Source of the DNA: Syntrophobacterales bacterium
Lineage (GTDB): Bacteria; Desulfobacterota; Syntrophobacteria; BM002
Length of the DNA: 12,094 nucleotides
Assembly: GCA_030601545.1 (NCBI GenBank)
Contig: JAUVTM010000039.1
Span: 1 to 12,094, forward strand
Reading direction: 5' to 3'
The notes beneath the pieces were generated by a model. It was not told where the DNA came from, did no database searches, and was given only the letters and a program-made list of their open reading frames with translations. The translations under genes and the position numbers were made by a program. Below, piece after piece: positions 6,007 to 12,094 of this stretch (within the stretch, counting starts at the first letter, position 1; each line of letters starts with the position of its first letter).

Positions 6007-6091
6007 GCGAGGGTGGCGGAACTGGCAGACGCACTGGATTTAGGGTCCAGCGCCTTCGGGCGTGGGGGTTCGAATCCCCCCTCTCGCACCA
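6007..6091 (+). tRNA. tRNA-Leu (anticodon UAG), CCA encoded
   Basis: An 85-base class II tRNA that reads CUA and other CUN leucine codons. The acceptor stem GCGAGGG pairs with CTCTCGC (one G-T pair); discriminator A and an encoded CCA follow. The anticodon stem CTGGA/TCCAG holds a 7-base loop with TAG. The long variable arm CGCCTTCGGGCG, typical of leucine tRNA, is present, and the T arm is GGGGG-TTCGAAT-CCCCC. The gene stands alone, about 157 bases before the trigger factor start. It could share a transcript with tig unless a processing site or the second promoter at 6109 separates them. Confidence 0.97.
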
Positions 6092-6108
6092 GCGGTAATT
6101 GCAAAGGG

Positions 6109-6138
6109 TTGCCAGATACCACTTACTATGATTATATT
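6109..6138 (+). promoter_or_regulatory. Candidate promoter of tig
   Basis: TTGCCA at 6109-6114 (5 of 6 to TTGACA) and TATATT at 6133-6138 (5 of 6 to TATAAT) are spaced by 18 bases. The site lies between the tRNA 3' end and tig and would give a leader of about 100 bases for tig-clpP. Confidence 0.45.
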
Positions 6139-6247
6139 GTCGGGCTAGTGGAGATGTGTTGCCTGGAGGCTCTTGCTACCACAGTTTAGGAGTTCAAGCT
6201 GGGGTCTTTTCAAGCTATATGGTGTTCGAGGAGTAGACCATAGTCAA

Positions 6248-7585
6248 ATGAAGATTTCCGTTGAAGAAATTAGTCAGACTGCACGAAAGGTGCATGTAGA
6301 GCTCCCTGAAGAAAAGGTGACTCGTCACCTCAAGAAGGCTTACCGCCAGCTTAATCGCACTGCGAAGGTTAGAGGATTTCGCCCCGGCAAGGTCCCGTTG
6401 GCAATTCTCAAGCGGCAGTATGCGGATCAGGTCAACCATGAGGTGGGCTTAGAGCTCGTCAACGAGACTTTAATGGAAGCCCTGGAACAAACTGATATTG
6501 AGGCTGTTGCGCAGTCTGACCTTGACAGAGAACCGTTACAGGAGGGTGAGCCATTCCGCTATTCATTTACCGTGGAGGTGAGACCGGAAGTCGTTGTCAA
6601 GGATTATAAAAAGATACCGGCTCAGAGAAAGCAACTGGTTGTCAATGAGGAAGAAGTTGACGCTGAACTCGAGTTGCGTCGACAAGCGAACTCTTATCTC
6701 AAATCCCTTGAGGAACCGCGCCCCATTCAACAAGGAGACCACGTGGTCCTTGATTTCAAGGCCTTCGCTGAGGGCAAGCCGGTTCCCGATGGTGAAGCCA
6801 AGGGCTTTCACCTGGAAGTGGGTGGTAACCGTTTCAACCCCGAGTTCGAAACCAAACTTATTGGTGCCAGCAAGGGTGAGCAAAGAGAAATCAAGGTCAC
6901 CTTTCCTCCTGACTATGGCAACAAAAATCTCGCCGGCAAGAATGCCACCTTTCAAGTGGAGATCAAGGATCTTAAAGAGCAGGGGCTTCCGGAGCTGGAC
7001 GATGAGTTTGCCAGGAACCTTGGTGATTTTGATAGTCTTAAAGATTTGCGCACTGCTGTACGCCAGGAATTGGAAAGCAGCAAAGGGAACCAAATAGATG
7101 CGGAAGTCTGGACGCAAATCCTGGATGAGTTGATCAGCCGCAATCCTTTTGATGTTCCCCAAAGCATGGTGGAACAGGAATTGCAGAGAATGTTGGACAC
7201 CATCCGTTATCGCCTATCAGCCCAAAATCTCACCCTAGAGCAGGCAGGAATGGATGAAGAAACCTTCACAGAGCGCAATCGAGACGTTGCTGAAAGAAGG
7301 GTGCGAACCACTATTTTCCTGGAAAAAATTGCTCATCAGGAAAGCCTTGAGATCGGAGATGAGGAAGTTGACCAGGGGCTGCACACATCCGCAAAGGATA
7401 TGAACCAATCGTATGAACAAGTGAGAGATTTTTACAAGAATAGTAATTTGATGGAACCCTACAAACGTCAGTTGTTGGAGGAAAAGGTAATCAATTTTCT
7501 CCGGGATCAAGCGGACATAACAGAAGTGGAGGAAGCGGCCTCTGGCCCCGGGGAAGACAAAAGTAAAAGAGAGGAACGTTCATGA
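6248..7585 (+). CDS. tig: Trigger factor, ribosome-bound chaperone and peptidyl-prolyl isomerase
   Basis: A 445-residue chaperone that docks at the ribosomal exit tunnel and shields nascent chains. The N-terminal ribosome-binding domain (residues 1 to about 115) carries the signature GFRPGKVP at 43-50. An FKBP-type isomerase domain follows (about 150-245, with DHVVLDFKAFAEGKP and a GKNATFQVEIKDL-like end), then the helical C-terminal arms (about 250-430) and an acidic, charged tail. The open frame continues upstream to a TTG at 6173, which would add 25 residues unlike any trigger factor. The ATG at 6248 gives MKISVEEISQTARKVHVELP, the expected family start. Its GAGGAG Shine-Dalgarno sequence is about 14 bases upstream, longer than ideal. 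The stop overlaps the clpP start by four bases (ATGA), which predicts coupled translation. Length is close to the usual 430-450. Confidence 0.97.
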   Translation: MKISVEEISQTARKVHVELPEEKVTRHLKKAYRQLNRTAKVRGFRPGKVPLAILKRQYADQVNHEVGLELVNETLMEALEQTDIEAVAQSDLDREPLQEGEPFRYSFTVEVRPEVVVKDYKKIPAQRKQLVVNEEEVDAELELRRQANSYLKSLEEPRPIQQGDHVVLDFKAFAEGKPVPDGEAKGFHLEVGGNRFNPEFETKLIGASKGEQREIKVTFPPDYGNKNLAGKNATFQVEIKDLKEQGLPELDDEFARNLGDFDSLKDLRTAVRQELESSKGNQIDAEVWTQILDELISRNPFDVPQSMVEQELQRMLDTIRYRLSAQNLTLEQAGMDEETFTERNRDVAERRVRTTIFLEKIAHQESLEIGDEEVDQGLHTSAKDMNQSYEQVRDFYKNSNLMEPYKRQLLEEKVINFLRDQADITEVEEAASGPGEDKSKREERS

Positions 7586-8226
7586 CTCTGATACCCATTG
7601 TTGTCGAGCAGAACAGCCGCGGGGAGCGTGCTTATGATATTTACTCCAGGCTACTCAAAGATCGCATCATTTTTCTGGGCGCGGCGGTGTCCGATGAGGT
7701 GGCCAATCTGATTATAGCCCAGATGCTTTTTTTGGAATCTGACGACCCGGATAAGGACATAAACTTTTATATTAATTCACCTGGAGGACTGGTCACCGCC
7801 GGCCTGGCCATCTACGACACCATGCAGTACATCAAACCGGATGTGGCAACCCTGTGCTTGGGACAGGCCTCAAGCATGGGTGCTCTCTTGCTGGCAGCAG
7901 GGGCAAAGGAAAAGAGGTTTACCTTGCCCCATTCCCGTATTCTTCTCCACCAGCCATTGGGAGCGTTCCAGGGACAGGCCACCGATGTTGAGATTCAGGC
8001 CAAAGAGATTTTGAGAATGCGCGAGAGGCTCAACGAAATACTGTCTCGTCATACAGGCCAATCCCTTGAAAAGATTCAAAAGGACACCGATCGAGACTTT
8101 TTCCTGAGCGGGGAGGAAGCGAGAGAATACGGTATTGTTGACAAGGTTATCTTCGAGCGGGAGATTCCGGAGGAAGACTCCAAGGAAAAGGGGCCCAAGA
8201 AAGTTCCTAAGGGCAAGGGTGCTTAG
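7582..8226 (+). CDS. clpP: ATP-dependent Clp protease proteolytic subunit
   Basis: A 214-residue serine peptidase that forms two stacked heptameric rings and cuts proteins delivered by ClpX (or ClpA/ClpC). The catalytic triad is intact: Ser98 in GQASSMGA, His123 in ILLHQPLG, and Asp172 in DTDRDFFLS. The oxyanion and substrate-strand segment YINSPGG lies at 63-69. There is almost no propeptide: the mature-type sequence IPIVVEQNSRGERAYDIYSRL begins at residue 4. After the conserved end (GIVDKVIF) there is a lysine- and glutamate-rich tail of about 23 residues, longer than in E. coli ClpP; its role is unknown. The ATG overlaps the tig stop by four bases and has AGAGGAA about six bases upstream. 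clpX follows after 103 bases. Confidence 0.98.
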   Translation: MTLIPIVVEQNSRGERAYDIYSRLLKDRIIFLGAAVSDEVANLIIAQMLFLESDDPDKDINFYINSPGGLVTAGLAIYDTMQYIKPDVATLCLGQASSMGALLLAAGAKEKRFTLPHSRILLHQPLGAFQGQATDVEIQAKEILRMRERLNEILSRHTGQSLEKIQKDTDRDFFLSGEEAREYGIVDKVIFEREIPEEDSKEKGPKKVPKGKGA

Positions 8227-8234
8227 AGAACCCA

Positions 8235-8262
8235 TTGAATATAACCTCTCTTCTGCTATAAT
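8235..8262 (+). promoter_or_regulatory. Internal promoter of clpX
   Basis: TTGAAT at 8235-8240 and a perfect TATAAT at 8257-8262 are spaced by 16 bases in the gap between clpP and clpX. Transcription would start near 8269, leaving a leader of about 60 bases before clpX. It looks like a standard housekeeping promoter, which would let clpX be expressed apart from tig-clpP. Confidence 0.6.
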
Positions 8263-8266
8263 ATTC

Positions 8267-8329
8267 ATGGCACCCGAGGAGAGAACAAGAAAGGCCCCTG
8301 TGCGACGTTGGTTGGTTAAGGAGGATTAG
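8267..8329 (+). other. 20-codon open reading frame abutting clpX (possible leader peptide)
   Basis: An ATG at 8267 opens a 20-codon frame (MAPEERTRKAPVRRWLVKED) whose TAG ends directly against the clpX ATG. It has no Shine-Dalgarno sequence. Its ATG falls within two bases of the predicted clpX transcription start, so it could only be read as a leaderless start. The clpX Shine-Dalgarno sequence lies inside its last codons. It may be chance; it is listed because of the exact stop/start junction. Confidence 0.2.
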
Positions 8330-9580
8330 ATGACGAGAAAGAAGGATGACCGGGGTGGAGATTTGGTCTGTTCATTCTGCGGAAAAAGCCAGGATGAGGT
8401 CAAGAAGCTCATAGCTGGTCCAACTGTTTACATCTGTGACGAGTGTATAGAACTTTGCAATGACATTATTGCAGAAGAATTTGAAAAGGAAGAAGCTGCT
8501 AAGTTAAGCAGCGTACCCAGACCCGCCGATATAAAAGAGGCTATCGATGACTATGTTATCGGACAGGAAAGGGCCAAGAAGATTCTCTCGGTGGCAGTTT
8601 ACAACCACTACAAGCGCATTGAATCCCGGGCTGAGATGGAAGAGGTGGAGATCCAGAAGAGCAATATTCTTTTGATCGGCCCGACGGGATGCGGTAAAAC
8701 GCTTTTGGCCCAAACTTTGGCCCGCATCCTTGACGTTCCCTTCACCATTGCCGACGCCACCACTCTTACTGAGGCGGGTTACGTTGGCGAGGACGTCGAG
8801 AACATTATTGTCAATCTGCTTCAGGCGGCTGACTACGATGTCGACAAAACATCCCGCGGTATTGTTTACATTGATGAGATAGATAAGATCGCTCGCAAAG
8901 CGGACAGCCCTTCCATTACCCGGGACGTCTCCGGTGAGGGAGTGCAACAGGCTCTATTGAAGATCCTGGAAGGCACCATTGCCAATGTCCCTCCCAAGGG
9001 AGGCCGGAAGCATCCCCAGCAGGAATTTATCAAGATTGATACCACGAACATCCTGTTTATTTGTGGTGGCGCTTTTAACAACCTGGAGGGCATAATCAAG
9101 TCACGCATCGGCGTCAAGGCCCTGGGGTTCGCCGCTGAGATCAGAAAACGGGAAGAGCGCAAATTAGGCGAGATTCTCGTGCAGGTGCAGCCCGAAGACC
9201 TGATCAGGTTTGGTATGATTCCTGAGTTTGTCGGACGGCTTCCGGTGGTGGCAACCCTACACGAACTGACTGAGAATGAGTTGTTGGCAATCATGCTTGA
9301 GCCGAAGAACGCTCTGGTAAAACAATACCAGAGGCTTTTCGGCATGGAAGATGTGACCTTGCGTTTTACTGAGGGATCCTTGCAAGCGGTGGCCCGTGAA
9401 GCCATGAAGCGGAATTCTGGAGCTCGAGGACTGAGGAGTATCCTCGAAAATATCATGCTGGACATTATGTACGAGATTCCCTCCCAGCCAGATATTCGCG
9501 AATGCGTTATCAGTGAAGAGGTAGTAACAAACATGGAATCGCCACTGCTGCTGTATGAAGGCTCCTTAGAATCGGCCTAA
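8330..9580 (+). CDS. clpX: ATP-dependent unfoldase subunit ClpX
   Basis: A 416-residue AAA+ unfoldase whose hexamer recognises tagged substrates, unfolds them with ATP and threads them into ClpP. The N-terminal zinc-binding domain has four cysteines (14, 17, 36 and 39, as CxxC...CxxC). The AAA+ core shows Walker A GPTGCGKT (117-124), pore loop GYVG (150-153), Walker B IVYIDE (178-183), the RKH loop (226-228) and sensor 2 GARGLR (364-369). The ClpP-docking loop is present but reads LGF (265-267, SRIGVKALGFAAE), not the IGF of E. coli; a Leu here is a conservative change. The start codon has an excellent AAGGAGGA Shine-Dalgarno sequence. The gene has its own promoter in the clpP gap and a hairpin with a T-rich tail behind it. 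Length fits the usual 415-425. Confidence 0.98.
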   Translation: MTRKKDDRGGDLVCSFCGKSQDEVKKLIAGPTVYICDECIELCNDIIAEEFEKEEAAKLSSVPRPADIKEAIDDYVIGQERAKKILSVAVYNHYKRIESRAEMEEVEIQKSNILLIGPTGCGKTLLAQTLARILDVPFTIADATTLTEAGYVGEDVENIIVNLLQAADYDVDKTSRGIVYIDEIDKIARKADSPSITRDVSGEGVQQALLKILEGTIANVPPKGGRKHPQQEFIKIDTTNILFICGGAFNNLEGIIKSRIGVKALGFAAEIRKREERKLGEILVQVQPEDLIRFGMIPEFVGRLPVVATLHELTENELLAIMLEPKNALVKQYQRLFGMEDVTLRFTEGSLQAVAREAMKRNSGARGLRSILENIMLDIMYEIPSQPDIRECVISEEVVTNMESPLLLYEGSLESA

Positions 9581-9624
9581 AAACATAGAGGCGCAAGAAT
9601 AGATAGTGCGGCTTTTAAAACCTA

Positions 9625-9660
9625 GAGAAGGCTACTCGCATTTTACTGCGTAGCCTTTTC
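9625..9660 (+). terminator. Rho-independent-like terminator between clpX and lon
   Basis: The arms AAGGCTA (9628-9634) and TAGCCTT (9651-9657) enclose a further CGC/GCG pairing with a 2-base bulge and an 8-base loop. Three more pairs, one a G-T, extend the base to 9625-9660. The 3' side runs into CCTTTTCTTC, a T-rich though interrupted tail. It lies 45 bases after the clpX stop and 17 bases before lon, so lon probably needs its own promoter or partial read-through. Confidence 0.6.
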
Positions 9661-9676
9661 TTCACTGAACGAGATA

Positions 9677-12094
9677 ATGATGGGTATGCTCAAGAAAAAT
9701 CGCGACAGTGTTGATGCAGAGGACCAGTTTGGGCTCCTCGAATATCCGTTGCTACCGCTTAGGGATATCGTCATCTTTCCCAACATGGTCGCTCCCCTTT
9801 TCGTTGGTCGGGAAAAATCAATCAAGGCCCTGGAGTACGCCATGGGGCAGAAAAAAACCATTTTTCTCGCCACCCAGAAAAAGGCAAGAACAGACAACCC
9901 CACGGAAAAAGACATCTTCCGGACGGGGGCCGTGGCGACAATTCTGCAATTGCTCCGTCTGCCGGATGGCACGGTGAAAGCGCTGGTGGAAGGTAAGAAA
10001 CGCGGCCAGATTGCGCAATTCCTGCCGAACGATGACTTTTTTATGGTGCAGGTGCAGGCAATCGAGGAGAAAACTGAGCAGAATGTTCAGATCGAGGCCT
10101 TGATGCGCAGCACTGTTCGGGCCTTTGAAAAATACGCCAAGCTGAATAAGAAAATTTCCCAAGAGATGGTTCTCTCGGTTTCCTCCATTGAGGAACCAGG
10201 GCGGTTGGCCGACACTATAGCCTCGCACATGCCGTTCAAGATCGAATACAGGCAAAAGCTGCTTGAAGCCATCTCGCAATTTGACCGGCTGGAAAGGCTC
10301 TATGCGTACATCAGCGGCGAGATCGAGATCATTCAGACGGAGCAGCGCATCAAAGGCCGGGTCAAAAAGCAAATGGAAAAGACCCAACGGGAGTACTATC
10401 TGAATGAACAGATGCGCGCCATCCAGAAAGAGATGGGCGAGAAGGATGACTTTCGAAGCGAACTCGCAGAGTTACAAAGACGCATCAAACGCAAACGCAT
10501 GGCGCGCGAGGCAGCTGGCAAAGTTCGCTCGGAGTTTAAAAAGCTCAAGTTGATGTCGCCCATGTCTGCTGAGGCCACCGTGGTGAGAAACTATATCGAC
10601 TGGCTCCTCGCCCTCCCGTGGTACGAGCGCACCAAAGACAAGTTAGACATAGACCAGGCCTCTATAATCCTGGAAGAGGACCACTATGGCCTTGAAAAAC
10701 CGAAAGAGAGAATCCTGGAATATCTGGCGGTTCAGGCGCTGGTGAAAAAAATTAAAGGCCCCATCCTCTGCTTTGTGGGTCCCCCGGGAGTCGGCAAAAC
10801 TTCGCTCTCCAAATCAATTGCTCGCGCTTTAGGGCGAAACTTCATTCGGTTATCGCTGGGCGGTGTGCGGGATGAGGCCGAAATTCGCGGGCACCGACGG
10901 ACCTACATCGGAGCACTGCCGGGGAAGATCATCCAGAGTCTGCGCAAGGCCAAATCCAACAATCCGGTCTTCTGCCTGGACGAGGTTGACAAAATGAGCA
11001 TGGATTTCCGCGGTGATCCTTCTGCGGCACTGCTTGAAGTACTTGACCCGGAGCAAAACTTCGCTTTCAACGACCACTACCTGGACGTAGACTACGATCT
11101 GTCAGAGGTCCTGTTTATTACCACTGCCAATACACTGTTTTCCATTCCGCCGGCGCTACAGGATCGTATGGAGGTCATCCGCTTGCCTGGTTACACCGAG
11201 TTTGACAAACTCAACATTGCCAAACAGTTTCTCGTCACGAAGCAGAGCGACGCCAATGGACTGAAACCAGAAAACATCCACTTCTCGGACGGCGCCATCA
11301 ATGAGGTCATCCGCCGCTATACCAGAGAGGCAGGCGTACGTAATCTCGAGCGGGAAATAGCTTCCATTTGTCGCAAAGTGGCCAAAGAGGTGGTTAGAAA
11401 TGGGCCGGATACAAGAATCAAGATAACCGGGAGAAGTGTAAGCAAGCATCTCGGGGTACCCAAATTCCACTACGGCCGGGCCGAAGAAAAAGACGAGGTA
11501 GGCCTTGCTATTGGTCTCGCCTGGACCGAGGTTGGCGGCGAACTGCTTGGTATCGAGACAGCGACTATGCCCGGTAAAGGCGGCCTCACCATCACCGGCA
11601 AGCTAGGCGAAGTCATGCAAGAGTCGGCCCAGGCCGCCCTTACTTACGTGCGCTCCCGGGCTGCAGCTCTGGAACTAGACCCAAATTTTTACAAGAAACT
11701 GGACATACACGTCCACGTGCCCGAGGGGGCTATTCCCAAGGACGGACCATCGGCAGGAATTACCATGGCAACGGCTATCGCCTCTGCTCTGCTCAAGGTA
11801 CCTGTTCGCAAAGACCTGGCTATGACTGGTGAGATAACCCTGCGAGGCCGGGTCCTCCCCATAGGAGGGTTGAAGGAGAAGGTGCTGGCAGCGCACCGCG
11901 GCCTGATCAATAAAGTTCTGATACCCAAAGAGAATGCCAAAGATATCAAGGAGATTCCCGGCAAGATCTTGAAAGGCGTGGAACTGATTTTGGTGGAGCA
12001 CATGGATGATGTGCTCAAACAAGCTTTGCTGCTTGATGATCCTGAAAAACTTTTCAAGAAACCTATAGAAGAAGCCGAAGAGGTTTTGGTTCCT
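9677..12094 (+). CDS. lon: ATP-dependent Lon protease (LonA), 3' end cut by the window
   Basis: 806 residues are visible with no stop, so the gene continues past the edge. LonA is a cytosolic hexameric protease that unfolds and degrades misfolded and short-lived regulatory proteins. The N-terminal substrate-binding domain begins YPLLPLRDIVIFPNMVAPLF (residue 23 on), followed by a charged helical part with QREYYLNEQMRAIQKEMG. The AAA+ module has Walker A GPPGVGKT (368-375) and Walker B CLDEVDKM (Asp435-Glu436). The protease domain carries the Ser-Lys dyad: Ser692 in KDGPSAGI and Lys735 in GGLKEK. Both active sites look intact. Family length is about 780-820, so only a short tail is probably missing. 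Three in-frame ATGs lie at 9677, 9680 and 9686; I chose the first, but the Shine-Dalgarno sequence is weak (ACGAGA), so the start is uncertain by a few residues. The clpX-lon order is common in Proteobacteria. Confidence 0.97.
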   Translation, partial: MMGMLKKNRDSVDAEDQFGLLEYPLLPLRDIVIFPNMVAPLFVGREKSIKALEYAMGQKKTIFLATQKKARTDNPTEKDIFRTGAVATILQLLRLPDGTVKALVEGKKRGQIAQFLPNDDFFMVQVQAIEEKTEQNVQIEALMRSTVRAFEKYAKLNKKISQEMVLSVSSIEEPGRLADTIASHMPFKIEYRQKLLEAISQFDRLERLYAYISGEIEIIQTEQRIKGRVKKQMEKTQREYYLNEQMRAIQKEMGEKDDFRSELAELQRRIKRKRMAREAAGKVRSEFKKLKLMSPMSAEATVVRNYIDWLLALPWYERTKDKLDIDQASIILEEDHYGLEKPKERILEYLAVQALVKKIKGPILCFVGPPGVGKTSLSKSIARALGRNFIRLSLGGVRDEAEIRGHRRTYIGALPGKIIQSLRKAKSNNPVFCLDEVDKMSMDFRGDPSAALLEVLDPEQNFAFNDHYLDVDYDLSEVLFITTANTLFSIPPALQDRMEVIRLPGYTEFDKLNIAKQFLVTKQSDANGLKPENIHFSDGAINEVIRRYTREAGVRNLEREIASICRKVAKEVVRNGPDTRIKITGRSVSKHLGVPKFHYGRAEEKDEVGLAIGLAWTEVGGELLGIETATMPGKGGLTITGKLGEVMQESAQAALTYVRSRAAALELDPNFYKKLDIHVHVPEGAIPKDGPSAGITMATAIASALLKVPVRKDLAMTGEITLRGRVLPIGGLKEKVLAAHRGLINKVLIPKENAKDIKEIPGKILKGVELILVEHMDDVLKQALLLDDPEKLFKKPIEEAEEVLVP

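Noticed and set aside
5566..6189. Long plus-strand open frame across the divergent gap
   Set aside because: It overlaps the exported-protein gene, runs straight through tRNA-Leu, has no ribosome binding site, and its middle part is simply translated tRNA.
6154..6189. 11-codon frame in the tig leader
   Set aside because: It is very short, with GGAG placed too close to its ATG, and no regulatory pattern such as a run of one amino acid.
6563..7162. 199-codon minus-strand frame inside tig
   Set aside because: It lies fully antisense to a strongly conserved gene; its length follows from the codon use of tig.
8866..9534. 222-codon minus-strand frame inside clpX
   Set aside because: It is antisense to the conserved AAA+ core, rich in Ser and Arg as expected from reverse translation of that gene, and has no start signals.
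9818..10387. 189-codon minus-strand frame inside lon
   Set aside because: It is antisense to the lon N-terminal region, with no independent support.

Overview
The window is a housekeeping stretch of a bacterial chromosome in two blocks of opposite strand that diverge from a gap at about 5645-6006. The left block (minus strand) carries an M48/Ste24-type membrane metalloprotease, an NhaP-type Na+/H+ antiporter coupled to an unrecognised 56-residue protein, a small LapA-domain membrane protein, glycogen synthase (glgA) and an unrecognised 105-residue exported protein. The right block (plus strand) carries tRNA-Leu(UAG), then trigger factor (tig), clpP, clpX and lon; lon runs off the right edge.

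The order tig-clpP-clpX-lon is widespread in Proteobacteria and Desulfobacterota. The LapA-domain protein and the exported protein fit a Gram-negative cell. Degenerate 7-bp tandem repeats between genes, one set of which runs into the 3' end of glgA, resemble repeats I associate with deltaproteobacterial (Desulfobacterota) genomes. The lineage is an inference from gene order and repeat style, not a measured result.

The right block is a protein-quality-control cluster. Trigger factor meets nascent chains at the ribosome, ClpX unfolds substrates and feeds them to the ClpP peptidase, and Lon degrades misfolded proteins on its own. tig and clpP overlap by four bases. clpX has a good promoter of its own, and a hairpin with a T-rich tail separates clpX from lon. 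The left block looks like several short transcription units: protease; antiporter plus 56-residue protein; LapA protein; glgA, possibly read together with the exported-protein gene upstream of it.

I saw no mobile element, phage gene, CRISPR array or defence system, and nothing that amounts to a new multi-gene system. The points most worth a second look are small: the heptamer repeats shared by an intergenic region and the glgA coding end, a second 9-10-bp repeat family, palindromes upstream of glgA, a hairpin that holds the ribosome binding site of the exported-protein gene, a 20-codon reading frame that abuts clpX, and the two unrecognised small proteins.
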